Origin: Pseudoxanthomonas sp. PXM01
GTDB taxonomy: Bacteria > Pseudomonadota > Gammaproteobacteria > Xanthomonadales > Xanthomonadaceae
Assembly (NCBI RefSeq): GCF_014851815.1
Contig: NZ_JACVAJ010000002.1
Location: 1,302,001-1,366,000 of the forward strand
Direction: 5' to 3'
Length of the DNA: 64,000 nucleotides
Shown here: piece after piece, positions 32,118-41,315 of the stretch
Position numbering within the stretch: the stretch's first letter is position 1
Layout of the letters: each line of letters opens with the position of its first letter
The notes under the pieces: generated by a model
Databases searched by the model: none
Seen by the model: the letters and a program-made list of their open reading frames with translations, nothing else
What the model was told of the DNA's origin: nothing
Made by a program: the position numbers and the translations under genes

Positions 32118-35100
32118 ATGTCCGATACGCCGAACACCGAAGTCCCCTCCACCGATACGCAGGTCGACCAGGCCGTCGCCCAGGGCGGCGCCTACGACGT
32201 GCTGCGTCGCCGCCTCGACGAACAGGGCGCGCGCCTGCGCACCGTCGTGGACGCACTCAACGCGCGCCGCCTGCAGGAGTTCGGCGACAGCCGGATGGAA
32301 GCCATCGGCCGCCTGCGCATCCGCACCGAGCACAACTCGGTCGGCCGCGACATCGTGCAGGTCGGCGACCTGTTGCTGTTCGGTTTCAACGTCTACATGG
32401 GACTGAAGGCGACCACCTCGGTCGCCGACGTGTTCGGTATCTACCGCCTGGTCGAAGCCGGCGAAGGCTACGACGTGGCGCCGGTCGACATCGCCGCCAG
32501 CTTCCTCGCCGACAGCGCGTTCCAGCGCGACTTCAGCGAGCTGTACAGCTACTACAAGGACGCGCGCCTGCTGCAGCTGATCGTCCGCGACGGCCGCCTG
32601 CTGATGGCCTTCCAGATCGGCCTGAAGAACACCGACGTGCGCGTGTTCCGCTGGACGCTGACCTCCGAGGGCGAGGTGAACTACCTCGATGCGCGCGGCG
32701 AGCGCGACATCGTGCTGCCGCCTCCGTTCGACTTCGAATGGACCCGCGCGACCAAGGACATGGAAGTCAGCGGTCGTCATCCGCACCTGAATATCCTCGA
32801 CACCCTGTTCGTCGAGACCATCGGCGGCGACCTGACGCTGAAGGTGGAGAACAACACCGAGACCGGCGCCGGCGTCTACAGCGAACCGGTCGAGGACCGC
32901 ACGCAGTCGTTGGACGATGCGCAGATCGAGTTCGCGCGCGTCGGTTCGCTGATCCTGCTGAAGGTGCTGCCGTACCGCGAGAGCGCCTGGCGTGGGCTGG
33001 TCTACAACACCCAGACCGGAAAAGTAACGCGGCTGGACGCCATCGTGCAGGCCTGCATTCAGCTGCCGGAAGACCACGGCATCATCTTCCCCGGCGGCTA
33101 CTACTTGCAGAACGGCGAGCACAAGGCCTTCGATGCCGCGGTGCAGGACATGCAGTACAAGCGCACGATCCGCTCGCCGAACGGCGAAGACGTCATGTAC
33201 GTGTTCTATGAGCGCGAGACAGGCCAGGCCGCGCTGCTGGTCTACAACCTGGTGCAGCGCCGCCTGCAGCCGCCGGTGCTCGCGCACGGCTACGCGCGCC
33301 TGCACGACGGCCGCATGGTGCTGTTCCGCGCCGAGAACGACGACCCCACCCGCGTCCACCCCATGCAGGTGTGGCAGACGCCCTTCAGCTCGGACGAATT
33401 CGCGGCGACGCGTCCCGCCGGCACTTCGTTCATGGCGAAGCTCGGTAATGCCGAACTGGTGCGCGCAGTGTCGAACCTGTTCGACCTCGCCCGCGAGATC
33501 GAGCGCGACGATGTCTCCGCGCAACGCTACCAGTTGCTGACGCACGGCACGCGCCGCCTGTTCGACCTGCACCACTGGATCGACGACACGCAGTGCGATG
33601 GCCTGGCCACGCTGCTGCACGAGATCGCCGGCACCGGTGAGTCGGTGCTGGACGAATACGAGAAGGTGCAGGAGATCCGGCGCCAGTCCGAGACCTCGAT
33701 GGCGCAGGCGCAGCGCGACCATCGCGCCCTGCTCGGCCGCCTGCAGCCGGCGGGCTGGAACGGCATCGGCGAGTTCGTCGAGGCGCTGGGCGCCGTCTCG
33801 CGTCTGCGCGGCCACCTGCTGACCATTCGCGACTACCGTTATATCGACACCACCGCCATCGACGCGATGACGGCGGCGCTGCAGGAGGCGCACGAACGCG
33901 TCGGCACCGCGACCGGCCAGTTCCTCGCCGGCGAGAAGGCACTGGCGCCGTTCCAGCAGCGGCTGGGCGAACTGGATGCGCGCGCACAGAAGGCCGCCAG
34001 CGCACGCGAGCTGGCCGAGGCGATCGAGGCCATGCAAGGCATGGCCGGCGAACTCGACATGCTGTCCGAGCTGATGGCGACGCTGCGGGTCGACGACGCC
34101 ACCCAGCGCACCCGTGTGGTCGATGCGCTATCGGCGATCTACGCGAAACTCAACCAGAGCCGCGCGCGCGCGACCCAGCGCCGCCGCGAACTCGGCTCGG
34201 CCGAGGCCGTGGCCCAGTTCGGCGCGCAGTTCACCCTGTTCGGCCAGGCCGTCAGCAACGCGCTGGCGATGGCGACCACGCCGGAGCGCGCCGACGAGCA
34301 GCTGTCGCGCCTGATGGTGCAGCTGGAGGAACTGGAGAGCCAGTTCGGCGAGCACGAGCAGTTCCTCGGCGACATCCTGTCCAAGCGCGAGGAGATGCTG
34401 GAAGCCTTCGAAGCGCACAAGCAGGCGCTGCTGGACGAACGCCAGCGCAAGGCACAGTCGGTGCAGGAAGCGGCCAGCCGGATCCTGGAAGGCCTGGCCC
34501 GACGCACGGAACGCTTCACCACGCCCGACGAGCTCAATGCGTTCTTCGCCGGCGATGCGCTGATCCTGAAGCTGCGCGAGCTGGCCGGCCGCCTGCGCGA
34601 GCTGAAGGACTCGGTGAAGGCGGACGACATCGAGGCGCGCATCAAGGGCGCACGCGACCAGGCCGTACGCGGCCTGCGCGACCGCAGCGATCTGTTCGAG
34701 GACGCCGGCAACGTCATCCGGCTGGGACCGCGCCACCGCTTCAGCGTCAACACGCAACCGCTGGACCTGACGCTGATCCCGCGCGGCGACACGCTGGCCG
34801 TACACCTCACCGGCACCGACTACCTGGAGCCGTTGCAGGAACCTGCGCTGGAGGCGCTGCGCGCGTACTGGGACGTCACCCTCGAATCCGAATCGCCCAC
34901 GCTGTACCGCGGCGAGTACCTCGCCTGCCGGCTGCTGCAGGACGCGCTGGCCGGCGAAGGCGGACTGGGTGCGGAGCAACTCGATCATGCGTTGGCCGAC
35001 CCGGAAGCACTGGACCGGATCGTCCGCGACTACGCCGCGCCACGCTACCGCGAAGGCTACGAGAAAGGCATCCACGACCACGATGCCGCCGCGATCCTGC

Positions 35101-37439
35101 GCAGCTACCTGCCGCTGCGCCAGGCGGCGGGCACGCTGCAGTACGCCCCCGCCGCGCGCGCGCTGGCGGTGGCCTGGTGGTGCCGCGGCGATGCGACTCC
35201 CCAGGACACGACCGACCGCATACGCGCGGCACGCGCCATCGATACGATGTCGCCGGCGGGCCGCGCCGTGCCGACGCTGCGCGACGAGCTGGCGACCGCC
35301 ATGGTCGAATGGGCACTGCGAGATGCGCTGCCCTTCCCCGCTACGGACGCATCGGCCGCGGCCGCCTTCCTGACGGACACCGTCACCGCTGCGACACCCA
35401 CGTTCCGTTTCACCCATTACGCCGAGTCGCTGGTGGCTGCGTTCCGCGCACGCTTGGCTGACGAGGCCGGTGGCAGCGTACTGGCCAGCGCATTGCACCG
35501 CCTGGACGCACGACCTGCCGCGGCCTGGTCGTTGCTTCGGCAGGCGCTCGACGCAGTGACCGCATTGCCCGACCAGGCGCATCTGGCGGCGTACGTCCCG
35601 GAAGCGATCGCCCTGTTCCGTCATGGCGCACACCTGACGCACGTGATCGAACACGTCACGCTGATGGTGCGCGTCGATGGCCTGCTCGGCGAACACGCGC
35701 GCATCCGTGACGGCGGCCTGTCGCTGGCGGTGGACGACCTGCCGGCACGCTTCGCCACGCATCGCGATCACTTCGTGCCCGCCTGGCAGCGCTACCAGGC
35801 GCTGCGTGGCGAAGTCGCGCAGCGGGAGCGCGCGGCGATGCGCCTGTCGGAGTTCAAGGCGCGTCCGCTGAGCTCGTTCGTCCGCAACAAGCTGATCAAC
35901 GATGTCTACCTGCCCGTGATTGGCGACAACCTCGCCAAGCAGATGGGCACCGTCGGCGAGAACAAGCGCAGCGACCTGATGGGCCTGCTGATGATGATTT
36001 CGCCGCCCGGCTACGGCAAGACCACGCTGATGGAATACGTCGGCCACCGGCTGGGCCTGGTCTTCATGAAGATCAACGGCCCGGCGCTCGGCCACGAAGT
36101 GCGCTCGCTGGATCCGGCGCAGGCGCCGGACGCGACCTCGCGGCAGGAACTGGAGAAGCTTAACCTCGCGCTGGAGATGGGCAACAACGTGATGCTGTAC
36201 CTGGACGACATCCAGCACACGCATCCGGAGTTCCTGCAGAAGTTCATCTCGCTGTGCGACGGCACCCGCCGCATCGAGGGCGTCTGGCGCGGCAAGACCA
36301 AGACCTACGACATGCGCGGACGCAAGTTCGCGGTGGTGATGGCGGGCAACCCGTACACGGAGTCCGGCGAGGTCTTCAAGATCCCGGACATGCTCGCCAA
36401 CCGCGCCGACATCTACAACCTGGGCGATGTGCTGGGCGGCATGGAGGATGCGTTCCTGCTCAGCTACGTGGAGAACTGCCTGACCTCCAACCCGGTGCTC
36501 GCCCCGCTCGCGACCCGCGACATGGCCGACCTCTACCTGCTGGTCGACAAGGCGCGCGGCAAGGACGTCAGTACCAACCAGTTGTCGCACGCCTATAGCG
36601 GTGCGGAAATCGGCGAGATCGTCGCGGTGCTGCAGCGGCTGCTGACCGTGCGCGACGTGGTCTATCGCGTCAACCAGCAGTACATAGCCAGCGCCGCGCA
36701 GGCCGACAAGTATCGGGTGGAGCCACCGTTCCGCCTGCAGGGCAGCTACCGCAACATGAACAAGCTGGCGGAAAAGATCTCGCCGGTCATGAATGCCACC
36801 GAGCTGCAGCAGCTGATCTCCGACCACTACCTCGGCGAGGCGCAGCTGCTGACCACCGGCGCGGAAGAGAACCTGCTGAAACTGGGCGAGCTGCGCGGCA
36901 CGTTGACCGGCGAAGAACAAGCACGCTGGAACCAGATCAAGGCCGACTTCCTGCGCAACAAGGCAATGGGCGCCGAGGATGCCGATGTCGGCGGTCGCGT
37001 CGTCGCGCAGCTGGCGGACATCGCCGTCGGCCTGCAGCGCCTGGGCGAACCCGCCCCGGCCGAAGCAGCGCCGCCCGCCCCGTGGGAGGCGCTGCTGTCG
37101 GCGCTGCAATCGCTGCGCTTGCCGGAACCGGTAGCCGTCGCTGCACCCACCGCTCCGGCACCCGCGATCGACACCGCGCCGGTGCTGGACGCCCTGAAGC
37201 AGACGATGGCGCGGCAGGACCAGCTCAACGCGGCCCTGGTCGCCCTGGCGCAGGCGATGCGCAGCAACGCTACGCCGCCCATGTCGTCAGGCACGCGCAA
37301 GGCGAAACCGAGATCGCCGCGCGAGGCGGAGTTCGACCAGGTGATCGCCAGCCTCGCCTTCAAGGAAGAGCGTCCGACACCGACACTGGATGTGTCTCCG
37401 TCGGTGCCCGATGAAGGCACCGGAGACCTGCCGCGGTGA
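32118..37439 (+). CDS. Giant AAA+ ATPase (1773 aa), operon partner of PspA/flotillin/TelA
   Basis: A 1773-residue protein. Residues about 100-460 look beta-rich (repeated GLVYN, ALLVYNL, MVLFRAEND strands, propeller-like). Residues about 470-860 are coiled coil (KREEMLEAFEAHKQALLDERQ). A helical region follows, then one MoxR-like AAA+ module (about 1285-1500): Walker A PPGYGKTT with Lys1301, Walker B LYLDD (Asp1363/1364) and sensor-1 Asn1411 in MAGNP. The C-terminal 150 residues are Pro/Ala-rich and disordered. I recall databases naming relatives 'DNA repair ATPase', but I see no nuclease or DNA-binding motif. Context points to membrane or envelope work. The stop overlaps the next start (GTGA). 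Confidence 0.85.
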   Translation: MSDTPNTEVPSTDTQVDQAVAQGGAYDVLRRRLDEQGARLRTVVDALNARRLQEFGDSRMEAIGRLRIRTEHNSVGRDIVQVGDLLLFGFNVYMGLKATTSVADVFGIYRLVEAGEGYDVAPVDIAASFLADSAFQRDFSELYSYYKDARLLQLIVRDGRLLMAFQIGLKNTDVRVFRWTLTSEGEVNYLDARGERDIVLPPPFDFEWTRATKDMEVSGRHPHLNILDTLFVETIGGDLTLKVENNTETGAGVYSEPVEDRTQSLDDAQIEFARVGSLILLKVLPYRESAWRGLVYNTQTGKVTRLDAIVQACIQLPEDHGIIFPGGYYLQNGEHKAFDAAVQDMQYKRTIRSPNGEDVMYVFYERETGQAALLVYNLVQRRLQPPVLAHGYARLHDGRMVLFRAENDDPTRVHPMQVWQTPFSSDEFAATRPAGTSFMAKLGNAELVRAVSNLFDLAREIERDDVSAQRYQLLTHGTRRLFDLHHWIDDTQCDGLATLLHEIAGTGESVLDEYEKVQEIRRQSETSMAQAQRDHRALLGRLQPAGWNGIGEFVEALGAVSRLRGHLLTIRDYRYIDTTAIDAMTAALQEAHERVGTATGQFLAGEKALAPFQQRLGELDARAQKAASARELAEAIEAMQGMAGELDMLSELMATLRVDDATQRTRVVDALSAIYAKLNQSRARATQRRRELGSAEAVAQFGAQFTLFGQAVSNALAMATTPERADEQLSRLMVQLEELESQFGEHEQFLGDILSKREEMLEAFEAHKQALLDERQRKAQSVQEAASRILEGLARRTERFTTPDELNAFFAGDALILKLRELAGRLRELKDSVKADDIEARIKGARDQAVRGLRDRSDLFEDAGNVIRLGPRHRFSVNTQPLDLTLIPRGDTLAVHLTGTDYLEPLQEPALEALRAYWDVTLESESPTLYRGEYLACRLLQDALAGEGGLGAEQLDHALADPEALDRIVRDYAAPRYREGYEKGIHDHDAAAILRSYLPLRQAAGTLQYAPAARALAVAWWCRGDATPQDTTDRIRAARAIDTMSPAGRAVPTLRDELATAMVEWALRDALPFPATDASAAAAFLTDTVTAATPTFRFTHYAESLVAAFRARLADEAGGSVLASALHRLDARPAAAWSLLRQALDAVTALPDQAHLAAYVPEAIALFRHGAHLTHVIEHVTLMVRVDGLLGEHARIRDGGLSLAVDDLPARFATHRDHFVPAWQRYQALRGEVAQRERAAMRLSEFKARPLSSFVRNKLINDVYLPVIGDNLAKQMGTVGENKRSDLMGLLMMISPPGYGKTTLMEYVGHRLGLVFMKINGPALGHEVRSLDPAQAPDATSRQELEKLNLALEMGNNVMLYLDDIQHTHPEFLQKFISLCDGTRRIEGVWRGKTKTYDMRGRKFAVVMAGNPYTESGEVFKIPDMLANRADIYNLGDVLGGMEDAFLLSYVENCLTSNPVLAPLATRDMADLYLLVDKARGKDVSTNQLSHAYSGAEIGEIVAVLQRLLTVRDVVYRVNQQYIASAAQADKYRVEPPFRLQGSYRNMNKLAEKISPVMNATELQQLISDHYLGEAQLLTTGAEENLLKLGELRGTLTGEEQARWNQIKADFLRNKAMGAEDADVGGRVVAQLADIAVGLQRLGEPAPAEAAPPAPWEALLSALQSLRLPEPVAVAAPTAPAPAIDTAPVLDALKQTMARQDQLNAALVALAQAMRSNATPPMSSGTRKAKPRSPREAEFDQVIASLAFKEERPTPTLDVSPSVPDEGTGDLPR

Positions 37440-38128
37440 ATCCGCCGATCGCGATGGACGACGACGTTCCCGGACGGGCCGATCACGCCGCCGCCATCGG
37501 GGCGCTGACGCACGCCAGCGCCAGCGACCTGCAGGCGACCCTGCGCGACCTGCGCACGGTGCTGCTCTCCGCCGATCCACGCGCGCTCCGTCGCAGCGTC
37601 GGGTTCTGGGGCCGGCTGATCGGACGCGACATCCGGCTCGCCGCCGAGGCGCGTGCACTGCGCGAACGCAGCGGCATCCTGCTGCGGCAGGCCGGCTTCG
37701 AAGCGACGCGGCTGCGCCACCAGCACGCGACGCTCGCCGACCATGCGCAACGGTTGCGCGACGCCTGCGCGCGCCTGCAACAGGACATCGACGGACTCGC
37801 CCGCCAGCAGGCGTCGGCAGAAGGCGGCACGCCTGCCGGCACATCACGGCTCGCCCACCTCGTCACGCTGCGCAGCGCTTACGAAATCACCGCCAGCCAG
37901 CTGGACCTGGTCGCCGCCAATGCGCTCGCCATCGCCGAACGCCACGCCCAGCAACTGCCCCGACTGTCCGTGCTGCTGGACCAGCAGCAGGGCGTCACGG
38001 CCGGTGCCGGGCACGGAATGCAGCTATCCTCCGCCATGCGGACGATAGATGAGCTGGAAGCCCACATCGAACACCTGCCCGCACCGGCGCCCGCCGGGCA
38101 GCGCACCCCATCCCAGGAGGCCCCATGA
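37436..38128 (+). CDS. Helical coiled-coil protein between AAA+ ATPase and TelA, unknown
   Basis: I do not recognise this 230-residue protein. It is soluble and helical, Arg/Ala/Gln rich, with coiled-coil stretches (AAEARALRERSGILLRQAGFEATRLRHQH, RLRDACARLQQDIDGLARQQ) and a Pro-rich end. The start is GTG 37436, overlapping the ATPase stop, with GGAG ten bases upstream; the ATG at 37454 lacks a ribosome site. Its stop overlaps the telA ATG. Tight coupling on both sides argues that it forms a complex with the ATPase or TelA; it may be an adaptor. No catalytic motif is visible. Confidence 0.75.
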   Translation: MNPPIAMDDDVPGRADHAAAIGALTHASASDLQATLRDLRTVLLSADPRALRRSVGFWGRLIGRDIRLAAEARALRERSGILLRQAGFEATRLRHQHATLADHAQRLRDACARLQQDIDGLARQQASAEGGTPAGTSRLAHLVTLRSAYEITASQLDLVAANALAIAERHAQQLPRLSVLLDQQQGVTAGAGHGMQLSSAMRTIDELEAHIEHLPAPAPAGQRTPSQEAP

Positions 38129-39228
38129 CGACGACGAATCCCGAACAGACGCTGGTCCCCGCGGCGCTGTCGCCGCAGCTGCTGACCGATCTGGGGCTGG
38201 AAAGCGCCGACATCCCGCGTATCCAGGAAGCGGCGAAGGCGCTGCAGGACATCGCACCCGGCAACCTGCACACCTACGGGCGCGAGGCCACCACCAAGAC
38301 CAGCGCCTTCAGCACGCAGCTGCTGGACAAGGTGCGCAACGCCGATCTCGACAGCAGCGGCGACAAGCTGGGCGAGGTGGTCCGCATTGCGCGTTCGCTG
38401 AACCTCGAATCCTTCCATGGCCGCTCCAAGCTGCCGATCCTCGGCCCGTTGATCGACAAGATGCGCGCGACCAAGGACGACCTGGTGCAGCGCTACAGTT
38501 CGACCAATCGCCAAATCGACCAGTTGATGGGCGACGTCGGCAAGACCCAGCAGATCCAGCAGCAGCGCGTGCGCGAGTACGACCAGATGCACGACATCGT
38601 GCTCGACGAGCGTCGCGAGCTGGGCGTGCACGTGGCCGCCGGCCGCATCCGCATCACCGAGCTGGAGGCGGACCTGGCCTCACTGTCCGGCCAGGAAGAT
38701 CCCGAATCGCGTACCCGCCGCGCCGCGCTCGATACCGCGCTGCGCCTGATCGACAAGCGCGTGTCCGACCTGCAGGTGCTGCAGCATGCGGCCGACCAGA
38801 CGCTGCCGATGATCCGGCTGATCCAGGCCAACGCGATCCAGCTGATCGAGAAGTTCAGCGCGGTGCGCGACATCACCATCCCCATGTGGCGTAACCAGTT
38901 CGCCATCCAGCTGTCGCTGGCCGACCAGCGCAACGCGGTCGAACTGGCCAACGCCATCGACGATGCCAGCAACGAACTGATGCGCAAGAACGCCGAACTG
39001 GTCCATTCGACCGCCGTCGGCACCGCACGCGCCAACCAGCGCTCGGTGATCGACATCGAAACGCTGCGAACAGTCAACGACACGCTGATCCGCACGGTCG
39101 AGGAAGTCCGCGAGATCCATCGCGAAGGCATGGCCAAGCGCAAGCAGCTGTCCACCGAACTGGTCGACATGCGCGAAGACCTCGAGAAGCGGCTGTCGTT
39201 GCCGACCACCGGTAACGCGACCGCCTGA
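38125..39228 (+). CDS. telA: TelA/KlaA family (toxic anion resistance) protein
   Basis: The 367-residue protein is a full-length TelA-family member: SRSKLP-like segment HGRSKLPILGPLIDKM, coiled-coil middle, FSAVRDITIPMWRNQFAIQLSLADQRNAVELANAIDDASNELMRKNAELV and the C-terminal NDTLIRTVEEVREIHREGMAKR. The family was named from plasmid tellurite resistance, but chromosomal members also affect envelope stress and antimicrobial tolerance. The biochemical function is not known. AGGAGG precedes the ATG. It ends the seven-gene operon. No terB/C/D/E genes are present, so the ter context is missing. Confidence 0.9.
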   Translation: MTTTNPEQTLVPAALSPQLLTDLGLESADIPRIQEAAKALQDIAPGNLHTYGREATTKTSAFSTQLLDKVRNADLDSSGDKLGEVVRIARSLNLESFHGRSKLPILGPLIDKMRATKDDLVQRYSSTNRQIDQLMGDVGKTQQIQQQRVREYDQMHDIVLDERRELGVHVAAGRIRITELEADLASLSGQEDPESRTRRAALDTALRLIDKRVSDLQVLQHAADQTLPMIRLIQANAIQLIEKFSAVRDITIPMWRNQFAIQLSLADQRNAVELANAIDDASNELMRKNAELVHSTAVGTARANQRSVIDIETLRTVNDTLIRTVEEVREIHREGMAKRKQLSTELVDMREDLEKRLSLPTTGNATA

Positions 39229-39245
39229 TCGCCGACGCTTCCGAC

Positions 39246-39290
39246 GCAAAGCGAACGGGCCGCCCAAGAGCGGCCCGTTGCGTTTGCCGC
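39246..39290 (+). terminator. GC-rich hairpin between convergent telA and glmS
   Basis: AACGGGCCGC (39254-39263) pairs with GCGGCCCGTT (39270-39279), with flanking GCAAA/TTTGC able to extend the stem. The T run is short (GCGTTTGCC), so efficiency is uncertain, but this is the only structure between the two stops and probably serves both strands. Confidence 0.65.
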
Positions 39291-39303
39291 ATCGGAGAGC
39301 GAC

Positions 39304-41130
39304 TTACTCCACCGTCACCGATTTGGCGAGGTTGCGCGGCTTGTCCACGTCGGTGCCGCGGGCCAGCGCGGTGTGGTACGCCAGCAGCTGCACGGGGATG
39401 GTGTGCACGATGGGACTGAGCACGCCGACGTGGCGCGGTGTACGGATGACGTGCACGCCTTCCGATTCGCTGAAGTGGCTGTCCTGGTCGGTGAACACGA
39501 ACAGCTCGCCGCCGCGCGCACGCACTTCCTGCATGTTGGACTTGACCTTCTCCAGCAGCACGTCGTTCGGCGCGATCACCACCACCGGCATGTCGGCATC
39601 GACCAGCGCCAGCGGACCGTGCTTCAGTTCGCCGGCCGGATAGGCCTCGGCGTGGATGTAGGAGATTTCCTTCAGCTTGAGCGCGCCTTCCAGCGCGATC
39701 GGGTAATGCAGGCCGCGACCGAGGAACAGCGCGTCCGACTTGGGTGCGAAACGCTCCGCCCACGCCGCGATCTGCGGCTCCAGGTTCAGCGCATGCTGCA
39801 CGCTGCCCGGCAGATGGCGCAGCTGCTCCAGGTAATCGGCTTCCTGCTCGGGCGTGACCTTGCCGCGCAGCTTGCCGAGCACGACGGTCAGCTGGAACAG
39901 CGCTGCCAGCTGGGTGGTGAAGGCCTTGGTCGACGCCACGCCGATTTCGGCACCGGCGCGCGTGTAGCAGACAAGTTCGCTGGCGCGCGGAATCGCGCTT
40001 TCCGGCACGTTGCAGATCGACAGCGTGTGCTGGTGGCCCAATGACTTGGCGTATTTCAGTGCCTCCATCGTGTCCAGCGTTTCGCCGGACTGCGAAATGG
40101 TGACGATGAGGTGCTTGGGATTGGCGTACGCGGCGCGGTAGCGGTACTCGCTGGCGATTTCGACATTGCACGGCAGGCCGGAGATCGCCTCCATCCAGTA
40201 GCGTGCCGTCATACCGGCGTAGTAGCTGGTGCCGCAGGCGAGGATCTGCACGCCCTCGATGTCCTTGAGCGCCGCTTCCGCGTTGGCGCCGAACAACGCC
40301 GGCGAGAAGCCGCTATCGATCACCGCCTCGATGGTGTCGGCGATCGCGCGCGGCTGCTCGTGGATTTCCTTCTGCATGAAGTGGCGGTACGGGCCCAGTT
40401 CCAGTGAAGCCAGCGACACGTCCGACACATGCACGTCGCGCTGCGCGAGCTGGTTCTGGCCGTCGTACACGGTGACACCGGCGCGCGTGACCTCGGCAGT
40501 GTCGCCTTCTTCCAGGAAGATCACGCGGCGCGTGGCCTGGATGATCGCGGACACGTCGGAGGCGATGAAGTTCTCGCCCTCGCCCAGGCCGATCAGCAGC
40601 GGACAGCCCATGCGCGCGCAGACCATGCGGTCCGGCTCCTTGCGGCTGACCACGGCCAGTGCGTACGCGCCGGTCAGTTCCTTCACCGTGCGCTGCAGCG
40701 CAGCCAGCAGATCGTCACCGCCCTTCAGATGGTGATGCATCAGGTGGGCGATCACTTCCGTGTCGGTCTGCGACTCGAACACGTAGCCGAGCGCGCGCAG
40801 TTTCTCGCGCTGCTCCTCGTGGTTCTCGATGATGCCGTTGTGCACCAGCGCCACACCGTGGCTGATGTGCGGATGGGCGTTGGCTTCGGTGACGCCGCCA
40901 TGGGTCGCCCAGCGCGTATGCCCGATGCCCAGGCTGGCGTTGAAGCCCTCGGCCGCGGCAGCGCCCTCCATCTCGGCCACGCGGCCGGTCCGGCGCACGC
41001 GGCGCACGTCCTGCTGGTCGACCACCGCGATGCCCGCGGAATCGTAGCCCCGGTATTCCAGCCGCTTCAGTCCCTCGATCAGTACCGGCACCACGTCGCG
41101 ATCGGCAATCGCACCCACAATTCCGCACAT
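39304..41130 (-). CDS. glmS: Glutamine-fructose-6-phosphate aminotransferase
   Basis: GlmS makes glucosamine-6-phosphate from fructose-6-phosphate and glutamine, the first step toward UDP-GlcNAc for peptidoglycan and LPS. The 608-residue length is standard. The N-terminal MCGIVGAI supplies the catalytic Cys, followed by the glutaminase domain with HTRWATHG. Two SIS sugar-isomerase domains follow ([34 protein letters not shown]) and the C-terminal [11 protein letters not shown]. It has no glmS ribozyme, as expected in a proteobacterium. glmU lies about 10 kb away. Confidence 0.97.
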   Translation of the reverse strand: MCGIVGAIADRDVVPVLIEGLKRLEYRGYDSAGIAVVDQQDVRRVRRTGRVAEMEGAAAAEGFNASLGIGHTRWATHGGVTEANAHPHISHGVALVHNGIIENHEEQREKLRALGYVFESQTDTEVIAHLMHHHLKGGDDLLAALQRTVKELTGAYALAVVSRKEPDRMVCARMGCPLLIGLGEGENFIASDVSAIIQATRRVIFLEEGDTAEVTRAGVTVYDGQNQLAQRDVHVSDVSLASLELGPYRHFMQKEIHEQPRAIADTIEAVIDSGFSPALFGANAEAALKDIEGVQILACGTSYYAGMTARYWMEAISGLPCNVEIASEYRYRAAYANPKHLIVTISQSGETLDTMEALKYAKSLGHQHTLSICNVPESAIPRASELVCYTRAGAEIGVASTKAFTTQLAALFQLTVVLGKLRGKVTPEQEADYLEQLRHLPGSVQHALNLEPQIAAWAERFAPKSDALFLGRGLHYPIALEGALKLKEISYIHAEAYPAGELKHGPLALVDADMPVVVIAPNDVLLEKVKSNMQEVRARGGELFVFTDQDSHFSESEGVHVIRTPRHVGVLSPIVHTIPVQLLAYHTALARGTDVDKPRNLAKSVTVE

Positions 41131-41161
41131 AGGCCTGTGTCTTCCCTCTGAATGAAACGAA

Positions 41162-41243
41162 CGGACATTCTACGTGTCCGGTACTGGACAGGCCCTGTCC
41201 GCTGGGTGTCCGCGGACACCCGGACAGTCATCCGTATCGGACA
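41162..41243. promoter_or_regulatory. Array of TGTCCG/CGGACA palindromes, candidate enhancer sites
   Basis: Three inverted repeats of one motif occur: CGGACA-N7-TGTCCG (41162-41180), GGACAGG-C-CCTGTCC (41186-41200) and a perfect 18 bp palindrome GGGTGTCCGCGGACACCC (41204-41221). Extra CGGACA half-sites lie at 41221-41226 and 41238-41243. The centres are about 22 and 20 bp apart, near two helical turns. They sit 50-110 bp upstream of a sigma-54 promoter, where an NtrC-type activator should bind. The likely binder is the regulator at 47229-48566. Confidence 0.7.
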
Positions 41244-41270
41244 ACCCCCTTTTGAATCAATCGCTTGCGT

Positions 41271-41287
41271 TTGGCACGCATCCTGCT
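41271..41287 (+). promoter_or_regulatory. Sigma-54 promoter of the efflux operon
   Basis: TTGGCACGCATCCTGCT has the sigma-54 elements GG (41273-41274) and GC (41285-41286) with exactly ten bases between, close to the TTGGCACG-N4-TTGCA consensus. Transcription would start near 41298, about 18 bases before the adaptor ATG. The operon encodes its own sigma-54 activator, which supports the call. Confidence 0.82.
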
Positions 41288-41315
41288 GAGACAAGCAGGT
41301 CATTCTCAAGAACGC

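Noticed and set aside
30042-34037. 1331-residue minus-strand open frame across flotillin and the giant ATPase
   Set aside because: Low-complexity Leu/Gly/His/Asp shadow of the coiled-coil coding strand; the plus-strand flotillin and AAA+ genes have clear domains.
34128-37109. 993-residue minus-strand open frame opposite the AAA+ gene
   Set aside because: Shadow frame rich in Gln, His and Arg with no domain; the plus strand has intact AAA+ motifs.
39304-41130. Search for a glmS ribozyme in front of glmS
   Set aside because: No ribozyme-like core upstream, and this ribozyme is known from Gram-positive bacteria; the region holds sigma-54 elements for the opposite operon.
41251-41263. TTGAATCAA near the efflux promoter as an FNR site
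   Set aside because: The half-sites overlap with a one-base centre instead of four, so it is not an FNR box.
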